From Erpobdella octoculata (Eukaryota; Annelida; Clitellata; Hirudinida; Erpobdellidae): a DNA stretch of 64,000 nt. Made by a program: the position numbers and the translations under genes. The stretch covers positions 15,114,187-15,178,186 of the forward strand of contig OZ022239.1 of assembly GCA_963978895.1 (NCBI GenBank), read 5' to 3'. This document shows, piece after piece, positions 11,724-56,016 of this stretch (its first letter is position 1; every line of letters starts with the position of its first letter). The notes beneath the pieces were generated by a model. It was not told the DNA's origin. It made no database searches and saw nothing but the letters and a program-made list of their open reading frames with translations.

Positions 11724-13763
11724 TCTATATATATATAAAAGAACATGTCCTGACTGACTGACTGACTGATAATCAACGCCGAGCTCAAACGCCTCATCCT
11801 AGGAACGTGAAATTTGGAACTTATATTAATTTTATAGCGTAAACATCCGCTAAGAAAGATTTTTTGAAAATTTTGCTCCTGAGGGGAAAAAACTGGAAAA
11901 CAAACTTTTTTCTAAAACAATGTATATCTCGAAAACCAAAAATGAGGAGATTTTGAAATTTGGTATAGATTCTTTTTGAAAAATAAAAAGATACGTGTTT
12001 CACCATTTTTTGAAGATTCGGTTTCCCGGACCTCAAATGTGGGTTGGAAAATTGGGTTATTTGGTTTTTAAAGTAGCTTCTACTCAAAAACTGTTAATGC
12101 TACAGGAGTAAAATTAGTATTTAGTTTCTACTCCAAAAATAATGAAATACGTGTTTTAGCGTTTTTTGAAAATTTGGTTTCCAGGACTTCAAATGTGGGG
12201 TGGAAAATAGGGCTAATTGTCTTTTATAGTAACTGCTACTCAAAAACAGTAAATACCACAGATGTAAAATTTATTATTTAGTTTCTTTTCTAAAAATAAA
12301 GATATACGTGTTTCACCATTTTTTACAAATTTGGTTTCCCGGACCTCATATGTCGGTTGGAAAATTGGGTTATTTGGTTTTTAAAGTAGCTTCTACTCAA
12401 AAACTGTTAATGCTACAAAAGTAAAAATTAGTATTTAGTTTCTACTCTAAAAATAATGATATACGGGTTTCACAATTTTTTGAAAATTTGGTTTCCAGGA
12501 CTTCAAATGTGGGGTGGAAAATAGGGTTATTTGGTTTTTAAAGTAACTGCTACTCAACAACTGTAATTGCTACAGATGTAAAAATTAATACTTAGTATTT
12601 ACTCAAAAAAAAAGATATACGTGTTTCATCATTTTTTGGGTTATTTGGTTTTTAAAGTAGCTTCTACTCAAAAACTGTTAATGCTACAGAAGTAAAAATT
12701 AGTATTTAGTTTCTACTCCAAAAATAATGAAATACGTGTTTTAGCATTTTTTGAAAATTTGGTTTCCAGGACTTCAAATGTGGGGTGGAAAATAGGGTTA
12801 TTTGTTTTTTAATGTAACTGCTACTCAAAAACTGTAAATACCACAGATGTAAAAACTAGTATTTAGTTTCTATTCTAAAAATAAAGATATACGTGTTTTA
12901 CCATTTGTTTAAAATTTGGTTTCCAGGACCTCAAATGTGGGGTGGAAAATAAGGTTATTTGGTTTTTAATGTAACTGCTACTCGAAAACTGTAGATGCTA
13001 CAGGAGTAAAAATTAAAAGAGTAAAAATCCAGGAATAATGATACGTGTTTTACCATTTTTTGAAAATTTGGTTTCCAGGACTTCAAATATGGGGTGGAAA
13101 ATAGGGTTACTTGGTTTTTAAAGTAACTGCTACTCAAAAACTGTAAATGCTACAAAAGTAAAATTAGTATTTAGTTTCTACTCTAAAAATAATGATATAC
13201 GTATTTCACCATTTTTTGAAAATTTGGTTTTCAGGACCTCAAATGTGAAGTGGAAAAAGGGTTATTTGATTTAAAATAACTGCTACTCAAAAACTGTAAG
13301 TTCTACAGATGTGAAAATTAATATTTTGAGGTTTTGTGCCGGTTAAAAGTAGATGAGTTCAGTTTATCACCTGACGGACGGGCCAAGCCGTTATTTTAGG
13401 GTCTTCATACGGCCCTGCCCAAACCTTAAATCAAGGTGGGGCGGGCCGAGATTTTTAACCAAGTTTATAGACATTTTAGTGATTTTAGGGTGTTCAGACG
13501 GGCCGGGCTAAACCTGAAGTCAAGGTGGGACGGGCCGAAGTTTTTCATCAAGTATATAGAACTTCTAGGCCTGTAAAAACGGGCCGGGCCCATATTAGAC
13601 GGGCCGTACCGGGCCAGGAATTTCGGTTTTTGAAACGGGCTGGGCCAAGTTGTTGACGGGCCGAGCCGAGACCTAAAAAATTGATCCGTGCAGTACTCTA
13701 CTATGTAAGCACGGTTCAAATTCTCTAATTTCATGCGAGCGAAGCCGCTACGGGCACTGCTAG
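11724..13763 (+). mobile_element. Complete Helitron-like non-autonomous element, family A copy 1
   Basis: It begins A|TCTATATATATAAAAG followed by (GACT)n. It ends with a bulged GC hairpin GCGAGCGAAGCCGC (13735-13748; pairs GCG-GC/GC-CGC, A bulge, GAA loop), 11 nt, then CTAG (13760-13763) next to T. The 5'-TC, 3' hairpin and CTAG, and insertion between A and T without duplication match Helitron termini. The interior holds a tandem array of roughly 155-158 bp units (about 12000-13330) and then a cgggccgggcc-rich tail. It encodes no Rep/helicase. A second complete copy with the same ends is at 48970-50551. Confidence 0.7.
12000..13330. repeat. Tandem array of about 155-bp units inside the Helitron-like element
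   Basis: The block ggtttccaggacttcaaatg, followed by ggggtggaaaatagggtt and ctgctactcaaaaactgtaa, recurs about every 155-158 bp (for example near 12021, 12176, 12334, 12491). One unit is shortened near 12640. A homologous array lies in 49270-50130, and diverged inverted units lie at 47580-48780. Confidence 0.85.
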
Positions 13764-14648
13764 TTTTTTTTATAATAGTTTAAAGTCCTTTACACCAGGT
13801 GTTTTAAAACTGTAATGGCTGTATGTAAGACACACCTAAGTACTTCCTGTAGTGGATCATAATTTGATCTTTTTGACTTTTCCCACTTCATTTCTCCAGG
13901 CGTTGGGCTGGCTCGCAAGTAGCGATGCCGACTTTAAAAAAATAGCGACCCATTTTGTTTTAAATAAAAAAATTGCAAGAGGCTGATTTGGCCAATCTAA
14001 TCCAGCAGGTTTTAAACGAGAAAAATAGTGATATGAGGTGGTAAAGCTTTCCACGTAATAAAGTTAAGAGCCTAGCAAAATAGGTTGCTCAAATTGAGAA
14101 AGAGAAAGTTGCTTAAAAGTAAGCTGTCCACCCAAAGAAAAAAAGGCTAGCAAGAGAGATGGACTACATGGAGATTAAGAGAACTTGCTGACGTGCATCG
14201 CAGGGACGTAAATTGCGGGAGGGAGCAGGGGGCATTTGCCCCCCCTTGATTTTCAAAATTTGAAACTTTGTTTACCTAGAGATTACTATAAATTTTTTTT
14301 TAATTTTAACTTTACTTAAACTAGTGATTATTCAATGAGATTTGGAATCTTTCTGGCATATGTAGACAATTTGCCCCCCCCACCTTGAATTCCAAAATTG
14401 AAATATTTTTCACCTAGAGTTTATTATATGAAGTGTTAATTTCAACTTTACTTAATCTCGTGATGATTCAATGCGTGTACCTATTGGAATCTTTTTTGAA
14501 TGTGTAAACAATTTTATATCTGAGCTCGATGCTAGTTTACCAATAAATGGAGAGTAATAAATTGTGTATCAGCGTTGGTCCAAAGTTTAGCTGTTTTCTG
14601 TGCCAAATACAATCAACGAACTCGTGGAACTTTACCCTATTAGTGGTA
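13764..14648. other. Non-coding, low-copy repeat fragments
   Basis: Positions 13770-13850 (taatagtttaaagtccttta and the aggtgttttaaaactgtaatgg block) recur inverted at 50680-50760, next to the second complete family A element. At 14210-14480 a segment with tttgcccccc..ttgattttcaaaattgaaa is roughly duplicated in tandem. No gene seen. Confidence 0.5.
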
Positions 14649-17600
14649 GGGGAGACCGGGACTTGTTGTAACGGGGGTAAGTAGTAACAGCTTAATAACT
14701 CAGCCAGGTTTCAAATACTTTGTTTCGATTTTGAACTCAAGTGCTCTTCAAGATAGGGCCTACAACGTAAGCCCGTTAGTACTGTGCGGGAGGGCTCCAT
14801 GACCGCAAACAATACCATAACCTCATCTTTACTAAGCATTCTTCCTTTTTGAGAAAATCTATTGTTCTTGCTTCTAGTTCGAGGAATAGGTGGTCTTCTC
14901 TTTCTAAACTTCTTAATAAAAAATCTCTTCCACCCTCTTTTTCTCCTGATGACTATCACAATTTTCTTACTACGAAAATTGAAAACATCAGATCTTCTAA
15001 CAATAGTCAAACCCCTATTTCTTCTAAATTCTCTACTGAAACTTTTACTTTTTTCTCTCCTATTACACTTGACTATCTTACTAAACTTATTAACTCTATG
15101 TCTTCTACTTGCTCTTTGGATCTCATTCCTACTACTATCTTTAAAGAGCTTTCTTCTGTTTTTTATCCAATTTTACTTGATTTAATTAATCTCTCTTTAT
15201 CTACATCTGTGTTTCCCTCTGTTCTTAAGTCCTCTTTTATTATCCCTTTTATTAAAAATGCCTCTCTTGATCCTTCTTCTCTATCTAGCTATAGGCCTAT
15301 CTCTAACCTATCCTTTATCTCTAAAATTATGGAAAAAGTTGTGTATGAGCAAATAAGTGCTTATCTAACTGCTTTCTCACTTTTCCCCCTTCTCAATCTG
15401 GCTTCAGACCTGGCCACTCTACTAAAACTGCTCTACTTAAGCTTCATAATGACCTCATTGTTTTTTTTCTGACTCTGGCCTCTCTACCCTTCTTCTTTGT
15501 CTTGATTTTTCATCTGCATTTGATACAGTTGATCACTCACTGTTGTTGGATGTACTTGATAAATCTTTTAATATAACTAGTGATGCTCTCCGGTGAGTTA
15601 AATCTTATCTATCTGGTAGATATTCCTATGTTTCTATTGAATCTTCTAAATCTACTCCTGTATCTTTGAGCTATGGTGTGCCTCAAGGGTCTATTCTTGG
15701 TCCTTTACTGTTTATTCTCTATACTTCCGAACTTCCTCATATTATATCTTCTCACTCGCTCAATAGTCAAATGTACTCTGATGACTCTTATGTCTATTCT
15801 ACTTTCTCTAACTCTTCTCTTGAGTCTGTTCTTAATCAAATAGCTGCCTGCCTTCAATCTATCATATCCTGGAGTTCTTCTATGTGTCTCAAACTTAATC
15901 CCGACAAGTTTTAACTAATCTATTTCAATAAGTCCTCTAAATCCCTAAATCCACTTCCTTTGGTTTTGCCACCACCATCTTCTCTTTCCATTTCTCTTTC
16001 TCCTTTGATTCGTAGCTTAGGTTTTCTCTTTGACTCCAACTGGTCTCTAACCCCCCAAATTACATCTGTTACTAAATCTTGTTACTTCCATATTCGCCGT
16101 ATTAAGCAGCTTCGTCCACTTCTGGATGACCCTTCTCTGCAACTTCTAGTCTCTTCTCTTGTCCTGTCTCGAATTGACTACTGCAATTCACTATATTATG
16201 GTCTTCCTGACACTACCCTCTATCCTCTCTCTAAAGCCTTCAACTCGGCTGCGCGCTTAGTTTCTCGCACCTCCTACTCCTCTCACATCTCTTGTTCTTC
16301 TCCATTGGCTTCCTCTCAGATATAGGGTGATTTTTAAAATCTGTTTAATAATGTATAAAATAAAAAATTGTCTTTCTCCTCTCTACTTAACTAATTTAAT
16401 ACATATCCCTTCTGAGTCTGGTCTTTGCTCTTCTTCTCTTAGTCACTTTCGCGTCTTCACTATTAAGCATTCTTTTGCTAAACGCTCTTTCTCTTACTCT
16501 GGTCCCTATCTCTGGAACTCTCTTCCTTCTTCTCTTACTAACTCTACTTCTCTCATAGCTTTCCGTCGTGGACTTAAAACATATCTGTTTAATAAGTTCA
16601 CGACCGAGCGCTATTGAACACTACGTAAATAGCGCTATACAAATTCAGTTTGATTGATTGATTGATGACCCGGTGTCAGCAGGAGTACTCTTTTTTGCCA
16701 AAAAACCTAAAAAAACTAGTTCATAAAATTTTATTCCAAGATCATATGGTCTCTAATTGAAAATTGTTTGTATTATTTTTTATTATGCATTTATTAAGCT
16801 ACCAAATGATAGTACTTTTTCATAACTCAAGCCAATCTTTTTCTTTCTAGAAATAAAAATGTTAATAATTTGGGTCTGGGGCTAGATGTAAAAAAATGCA
16901 ACAAAATTTACAACTTGCCCTAAGCCTGCACTTTAATGGGTTAGTTTTTTTGCATTCGCTATTACTTTATTGGTATTATTACAAATTTGTTCATCCAGAG
17001 TGGCCCTGAGTGGTCCACCTAATTCTGTTGGAGCTGGCAATAGTTCAGGCTGGATGACTGAAAATGAATTTGTAAAATTCATTCAACACTTCATTCAGGA
17101 CGTAAAACCAACAGAACAGGCTCCAGTTTTTCTTTTACTGGATAATCATAGCCATTCATAGCTTCCATGTCAACATTAAAGTAAGAAAGGCCAACGAACA
17201 CCACATTATCATGCTGTCATTTACACGTATTGCTCCCATAATTTGAAGAGAAAACGATAAAAATATAAACAAAAAGCTAAACCTAAAAACAAAAGAACGG
17301 AAAAGGGCAAAGGTAAAGCAAAGTCGAATAGACCTGAAAAGTCAAAGATTGATAAAGTGTAGAAAAAGGTTTTCAATAAAAACAGATTGTGAATATTAAA
17401 AAAAAATTGATGATTGAGTTTATCAAAAGTTTAATAAACCTAAGTAAATCCTCTACGACTAATAAAATTATTATTGCTGTTAAAGAAAACAGTAAGTATT
17501 TACCTCATTAGTTCGTAAAAAGTACATTTTTTATCATTTGTAATAAAACTCATTATTTTAATATGACGTTACTACTTGTCCCAAATGAGTTACAACTTCT

Positions 17601-17809
17601 CCCAAAAACGGGATAAGTTGTAACAAGCGACTCTCTCCGCAAAAAGTACTATAAATACAAATTAATTATAGATTCAAAAAAAATAGTTCGGAAATATATT
17701 ATCAAATAGATGATTTCTCATTTAAATGCTTTTTTGAATTAAAATACTCAATAGTTTAGTCACTCCAGCAAAAAGAGAAAAAAATGTTACAACTAGCCCC
17801 GGTTTCCCC
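14649..17809 (+). mobile_element. pogo-like (Tc1/mariner) DNA transposon relic split by a LINE
   Basis: The inverted ends are GGGGAGACCGGGACTTGTTG (14649) and, on the minus strand from 17809, GGGGAAACCGGGGCTAGTTG; each is flanked by TA, the Tc1/mariner target duplication. Between 16980 and 17160 a frame encodes SGWMTENEFVKFIQHFI and then PVFLLLDNHSHS. This is the DDE_1 core of pogo/Tigger transposases with the second Asp in LLDNH. The frame then breaks and the rest of the transposase is degraded. An L2-type LINE occupies about 14822-16665. Confidence 0.75.
14822..16665 (+). mobile_element. L2-type LINE relic inserted in the pogo element
   Basis: Broken frames together give a long stretch of L2-clade ORF2: a region with STCSLDLIPTTIFKEL (about 15105), SSYRPISNLSFISKIMEKVV (about 15285-15345), a degraded palm, SYGVPQGSILGPLLFILY (15669), YSDDSYVY in place of YADD (about 15778), and SRIDYCNSLYYGLP (about 16170). 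The C-terminus ends RRGLKTYLFNKF (about 16600). The 3' end is gcgctatacaaattcagttt followed by (gatt)n, as in L2 elements. There are several frameshifts and no endonuclease. Confidence 0.85.
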
Positions 17810-19369
17810 TACTGATACAATGTTGATTCCTTAACAACTGTCTATATCAAAGTTAATAATAGTTATTACAAAAAATAAAACCAAATTCTACACACCCTAT
17901 TTTGGACATCTTTTTTTACTAATCTTGTAATTGGCCCTGCAATATGATTAAATCATTCAAGCCTCAAGCCAGTCAAGCCCCTTATACCCAGTGGCGGATC
18001 CAGAAATTCCTGGTGGGGATGCACTTCAGAAATATTTCACATTTTCTTAAAAAAAGCTGATGACAGGTGAGGGGTAGTCGTAAGTATTTTACCTATTTTT
18101 TCAATGACCACTTTTTTCCTAAAGAGCTACGGTCATTTTCCAAAAACCAGGTATTATACCCAAAATAATATCAATTGATACTCTGGTGGGGAATGCATCT
18201 TTCTACCCCTCCCTGCTTGTACCTACATATTTATATAAATATAAAAGGTAATGTGTGTGTGAGAGCATTTGCTTATCATATCCAAGCGCAGGAGCAACAT
18301 TTGGCATGCAGGTAGACTTTATTGAGAAAATTTTGAAAATTAAAAAAATTTTTTATTTGATGTTTCATTGGCAAAAAAGATAAAATAAACTAAAGAAAAA
18401 ACCCGGGCAACACCCGTGGTAACCCTGTCAATAAACTATATAATGGCTGAAAAATTTTGCCCTATGCAACTTTTGTTACGCCAATGAACAATAAATCCAG
18501 CATAAAATGTTTGATGTAATCGGTTAACCTCTTGCATAATAAGCTTATTTTTAGGACTTAAAAAATGTACAATTGCTTATAACTTTTATTACACGCGGCC
18601 TGTATGCACCCATTTTATCAATTTCTGACTGCTGACCACCGCGGCATGCGAAATTTCTAACATGAGAGTGACACGGGGACGAAAAATCTCCTCCATCCCC
18701 ACCTCATCCGCATATGCATTTCCCCATCCCCATTATTCCCACCCCGTCCCCTTCATTACTGGTAATTTTCTCCATCCAGTCCTAGCATCCAAAACAACAA
18801 TTCTCATACAAAAAATCATTTTAATATTTTTTATAAATAAAGAAATGAGAACTGTTCATACGGTTCAAATATATTGACACACACTTATTCATTATTTAGA
18901 CCATGCAAAAATAAAATTGGTTTTTTCTCAAAAATATATAATAATATAAAAACAAAGAACTTTCGCCGCATATTTAAATAAACAATTAGAAACTATTATC
19001 ATTGATAATTTGCATTTAATAATTTTTTTTAAAGAATAATAATGATTGTTAACTAAATATAATAAAAACAAAGTATTTTTAAGCAAATTTTAGAAAAACA
19101 AAGTGTTTATTGATACATAAAGGTTGAATGAAAAAGTTCAAAATTTGTTAAAACTGGAACGGTTTTTCAGAAAAACCATACGGTCAAATAAAGTGTCACT
19201 CATTTTGCACCTTCGAGGTGTCAAAATCATACCAGCCATGCTTGGAAGAGTAGAATTGGCTTATATGAAAGCTCATTTTACAAATGGATAATCCTTCAGT
19301 GATTGAACATTCGATGCTTTAGATTATATTTTTAAATTATCTGGCTTTTTAATAATTTTGTTACAGCGC
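17810..19369. other. Non-coding, transposon fragments
   Basis: At 17992 the sequence cagtggcggatccag resembles a hAT-type DNA transposon end. At about 18225-18425 a degenerate Helitron-like copy starts tatataaatataaaaggtaa and ends with cccgggcaacacccg. No gene recognised. Confidence 0.4.
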
Positions 19370-19539
19370 TAAGTCAAAGTAGTTAGACTAGTTATAACTA
19401 CCAAACTAGATCATAAAAGTAGTTATAACTACATGGCAACTACTCAAAAACAAAAGTAGTTATAACTACCATGTAACTACTATAAATGTAGTTATAACTA
19501 CAGTAGTTACAACTACAGTAGTTAAAGTGCCCATCACTG
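19370..19539. repeat. hAT-like end with repeated agtagttataactac
   Basis: The palindromic motif gtagttataactac recurs about five times. The right border is gcccatCACTG (ends 19539), that is CAGTGATGGGC on the other strand, a common hAT terminus. I did not find the matching left border or an 8-bp duplication. Confidence 0.45.
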
Positions 19540-21419
19540 ATTATCAAAGATACTAAACTAATAAAACTGATTTATTTGATAAGCGCAAAATATTATTTAT
19601 TCAACGGTTGTATTCAGTTTAAACAGTTTAATGAAAAGGCATATAGTACATCAAAACTTCTGTAAAACAAACATTTATAAAAAAAAATAATACGTTCAAC
19701 GTTTTTCGTTGTATATGAATTAGAAACTGTTATAAAGAATGTTACGATAATGTGACCCAAGTTATTCAGAAACTCAGCCAGGCTTATTTTATTTTATACT
19801 TTTTATTGCACAAGAAAAACGTTGTTTTTAATGTTTTTTTATTATGTTAAAATTATTGTCTAATTTTAGTAATTTTAGTAGTCCTGATTTATTTATGAAT
19901 TCTTATATAATTATTTTGTTAATTAATTCAACGTTATTATGTTATATTTTTCATGTAATAGTGTAAATTTATTAGATTTCAGATTGTTTTTTTAAAGCCT
20001 TACAACAAGAACAAAATTAAAACAATACTTTTAGCACAGCTGTGAATGAGATTGAATGAATTATTTCCAAGAAATTACAACAAAAAAGAGACATAGATGT
20101 ATATATGTATCTTTTAATTTTTTTCGATTTTGGTTTACGACCTAACAAATAATCAACTAAAATTTAGGAAGGGGGCTTGTCAAGCGTCTTGTCTCCAACT
20201 CCAACTGATATTCCTGTATCCGCCAGTTGTGGCAAAGGCAGGCGTTGAAAACCAAAGACCACTGAAATTTGAGTCTAAACAAACAACGAGCAAAAATAAT
20301 TGAACTAACGCAGATTAAATAATTACTTGAAGTTTTTCTACAAACCTTTATTTAGGTTACAATCTCTGTTTGTGTGTGTGTGTGTGGCTTTCTCTGCACA
20401 AAAAATTGCAAGTAAAATTTAACCAGCTTTTTGACTACATAGCTAGGAAGCTGAAACTTTCAGCATAGCTTTATATTGGATGACAATACATAATTCAAAT
20501 GAAAAATAAAATAAAATTTATTTAAACATTTTTCGTATTTCTAAATCGAGTGTATTTGAAATAAAAGTTTGTATTGAAAAACTTGCTTTTTCCTTTACTT
20601 GTTTAATAATAATGTAAATAAAAACATGTATGTTAGCAAATTTCTCTGAGTCGTTTAAACAGCAGCCACCATAGCAGCGCTAATCGAAGACACGGACTGA
20701 ATTTTTTTCTTCATATATTTTAGAAGAAGAGTCACTTATCTTTCTTAGAAAAGAAATTTTAGACTGTGAAGGGCTCAATTGGGTCTTAAGCAAAACCCTA
20801 TTGACCGATGGGTAGTGTGTATATGAGAACGGAATAGTCAATTTTCTGATAAAATATTTACTGAGATTAAAAGTAATATATATAAACCATTGTTCTGATT
20901 GTTTCGTGACAAGTGCCAGTAAATATAACATGGACGTTCAGTACGATTAGATTAATAATTAATACAGTATGCTGAAAACACGTTTTCGCTGCTTAGTAAA
21001 TTCTTTCTGAACACGTTACCTGGCTACCGATAACAGCGCGGACAAAATTTTTATGCGATAGCAAGTTTGACGAAAAGTTTGACAAGTCTTAACAGATAAT
21101 GGATCATTGACTTTTATTTGAGTTTTTCTGCTATTATTTATATAAATAATAAGTTTCAATTCTACTAAGATCTTATTATTGTTTTAAAATATGATAATAA
21201 GGAAAATAGCGCTACAAGCTCTCGACGTCACAACAGTATCGTCAGTTTAAAAACTCTTTAAACGGGTTGTCAGAAATTTATTCATAGCGTTATAGTCAGT
21301 CTGTAACAATTACTGTCAAAGTTATAACTGCATCGAAATTATTAGATGTGCACGTACCTGATGAATACTATCTTATTTTTTGGTAATAAATAATATCGTT
21401 CTCTTACTTCAAGTTCAAA
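19540..21419. other. Non-coding region upstream of the transglutaminase gene
   Basis: At 19671-19850 there is a degenerate relative of the foldback element at 54055-54300 (shared caacgtttttcgttgtatat and tatactttttattgc). At 20345-20480 a (TG)n and a block similar to 1195-1310. The last few hundred bases before 21420 should hold the transglutaminase promoter. A TATA-like tatttatataaata occurs near 21130, about 290 bp before the ATG, but I cannot assign it. Confidence 0.4.
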
Positions 21420-52923
<31,504 letters not shown>

Positions 52924-54054
52924 CCAGCACGTCTCTGTGCAGTATTGCAAAATAGATAAGAGCCATGTTCAAGATTTTTTTTCCAGCTTTGGCTGTAACT
53001 TTTATTGATTTAATTTATTTATGATAAGCAAAATCCTATGATTATAAGTCTTTAATTGTACCTTAGTTAGATTATTTTCTATTTAGTTGTTCATAAATTG
53101 GTTTCATATTTGATTATCTCACTGAAAAAAACTAAGGAACTTTCAAATGACTTTTGTTTTTGAATTTATAAGAACTATTCAAATTTAAAAACATTGGAAA
53201 TATTTGTTAAACAAACATTTAATTACAAAACTCAAATATGCTAACTTAATGAATATGCTGCTCGGGTCGGATCAAGTCAAGATGGTTCAAGCTAAAAAAT
53301 ATATATATAAACGTTCTTTAATGAACAATAATAAATGTACAGGTAATCTAGACTCAAACACATACAAACACATCGGATGACTTGCTATCTTTGTCATTAT
53401 TTAAAAAATTTACCAAGCCTTTTAATAGTGCTCTATTTACCTCACTAAATGTGTATCGTCAAAAGTTAAAGTACATTCATTTTTGAGTGCCACTTGAACA
53501 AATGAACGGACCAGCGGCCACTTCGTTGGCAGCTCGCACATAAGACATACCTTGCTACAACTGGATGAGTCAGAGCATCTCGATGAGCATGCGAATAATC
53601 ATGAATATGAATGAACTTCCACAGTGTGCAATGTGTGCGCTTGTTTAGATGATGCGACCATATATATGGAATGCCACGTATTTCAGCTATTACACAGCAA
53701 AAGCATTTTTAGAAGGATTTGCAAACTGGCTTCGTGATAACATAGTAGAGATACTATGGGGCTTTCTGAAAAATTTGTTTTATAACTATTTATTTGTCAG
53801 TTTATATATGATCATATTAACTCAAATTCTTATAAAAGTCTGACGTTGATCCAACAGAGAGAGAGAGCGTAGTTGCGTAGATTGCTAGTGATGTTTGTAT
53901 GTTGTTTGTATATTAGGTTGGGGAATACGAGTCAGCCTTCACGTCGCACTTTTTGTGATTAACCAGTCTGAATACATTTATTCTAAAAACTCAAATTCTT
54001 AAATTTCACCCATCAAAAATGAAAAGGTAGAAAATAATTTTTACATAATAAAAA
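52924..54054. other. 3' flank of the transglutaminase gene
   Basis: Probably holds the 3' UTR (AATAAA at 53330-53335). No further gene recognised. Confidence 0.4.
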
Positions 54055-54300
54055 TACATTTTTTTAAAAACAAGGTTTTTCTTGCGCCCTAAAAAGTATA
54101 AAATAATATCCCTATAATTCATGTACAACGAAAAACGTTGCGGGCACATTATAGGCTACGGCTACAACATAAACAACTTTAATAAAACGAATGGTTATAA
54201 AATATAATCCGCCCGCAACGTTTTTCGTTGTGTATAAATTATAGGAATATTATTTTATACTTTTTAGGGCGCAAAAAAACGTTGTTTTTTAAAAAATGTA
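54055..54300. mobile_element. Foldback MITE
   Basis: Two arms of roughly 85 bp are inverted copies (tacattttttt ... gcgccctaaaaagtataaaa ... caacgaaaaacgttgcgggc and its complement). They surround a loop of about 70 bp. The outer ends read TACATTTTTT and AAAAAATGTA. The arm core caacgaaaaacgttg is itself palindromic. A degenerate relative is at 19671-19850. Confidence 0.8.
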
Positions 54301-55671
54301 TTTTTTATTTTTATTTAATTTTCTGGCCATTTCAAGGTACGGTTTATGGAAGTAGACATTTTCCCAAAAAGGCCCAACTGCTCAAAGTTATCCCTGCAGC
54401 CGTGGAAAAATCTCGCTGTCCATAATCATAGAAGTAGTGGAGTTTTTCGAGTTTGGCTTGAGCCAGGCGCGGCGCTGGGCGGGGGCTCCAGGGGTCCGGA
54501 CCCCCCAGCTCCGACAGGTGTCACCCGTGGGATTTTTGCAAATCCAAAGACTTTTTTTTACTGGGGGGGTACTTGAATCTCATTGGGTTAATCACTGTAT
54601 TTTTAACTGGTTTGAGACTGAGTTTGACTATTTTCAGTTTGCAGTCTTTCTTTTCTTTCATTACTAAATTATTAAAGATACCAAAAAAATGCAGACTAAA
54701 AATAGTCCAAAAATTTTTCGCCGGCGGCGGGCTTTCTCTTTTCTTTCTTCTTTTTTCAAACTATGTTTTTGCTGCATGGTGTTTAAACTACATTATAGTG
54801 GTTATTCTTAAACATTCTGTATAGTTTAATGATGATTCAATGTTTTTTGATGATAGTTCACTGTTTTTTTTACTGTTAAGTACTTTATGATATTATTGAG
54901 GTTACCACATGGCAGAGTCTCGTATAGTAACTCCGACAAAAACGTCTACCAATGAAAAAAACATTCCCTTTAAAAAAATAATATTTTGCCATCTGTAATA
55001 AGTGATAACTTTTTCCCGTTCGATTGAAACGATTCAGTATTTAATACTGCAGCTAAAAAGTTATTCTCCGCTCTGAAGTGTCTCATGACCTAACTCACAC
55101 AGCACAATAAAAAAAGATGTCTTGTGTTGACATTGCTACACAAAAAAATACAGAAAGAAAGTGAAAGAAAAAAGAAGAAAATAAGATAATCAGAAGTTAA
55201 ACTTCAAATCCTTTTGTTTGGTTTTACTGATTAAAAATTTTTTTAAATGACTTATATATATATATATATATACTCAGATATAAGTCGAGAAATTTATACC
55301 TGTATCATACCATGTCCTCTTTCTCTAACTAAACATAGAATTTAATTTTCAAGGCCATTTTACTTAAATGGCCAGTTCCGAAAATCTTTTGACATATTAA
55401 GTGTCTTTTATATAAGTCAAAATCTTTTTTTTTTGGCAAAAACGAGGTATAGATTTTTCAACTTATACCCAAGTATATAGGGTACAACGGGCTGCATAAA
55501 AACAGTAATACAAATTTTAAAAAATTAAATTACAAATTTTCAGACCCTCCTTTACGAAGTTCCTGGATCCGCCACTGCCGAAATTAGGTGTTTATTAAAT
55601 AAAGAATATATAAAACCAGTAACTTAATTTTAAACAAGTGAAACAAAAACAAAGTTTTTTAAAAACACACT
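54301..55671. other. Intergenic, DNA-transposon fragments
   Basis: 54465-54570 (ggcgcggcgctgggcggggg, ggtccggacccccc) and 55540-55577 (tcctggatccgccactgcc) look like decayed transposon ends. No gene recognised. Confidence 0.4.
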
Positions 55672-55886
55672 TATATATTTTTACTACATAAACAGCAAAC
55701 ATATTAGCATAGACAATAAATAGTTCGACGAAAATATCACAAAACTTATTTAATTAAATTTTGTTCAATCGATCCAAAAATTTGATAGAATGCATTGTTA
55801 ATCAGTTCGGAGATATGTTTAAATTTTAAAGTCTCTAGCTCATCGGGAAGTTAGTTTAAAATCGATTGAAAAATTTGACGACAGAC

Positions 55887-55917
<31 letters not shown>

Positions 55918-55955
55918 GAAGTCAAGTTAAGTAAAAGTGTGTTAAAATAAAATAT
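55672..55955 (-). repeat. Dispersed repeat, family D, inverted copy
   Basis: Reverse complement of 32093-32390, including the (gaca)n run at 55878-55918 and aagtcaagttaagtaaaagtg end. Confidence 0.8.
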
Positions 55956-55992
55956 TCAAAGCTTTGTCGATAAATTGGGACGGTTACACCCG

Positions 55993-56016
55993 CCTCCCCC
56001 CCCCCCCCCCCCCCAG
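55993..56016. repeat. Poly(C) tract
   Basis: A run of about 20 C within otherwise AT-rich DNA. Confidence 0.9.
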
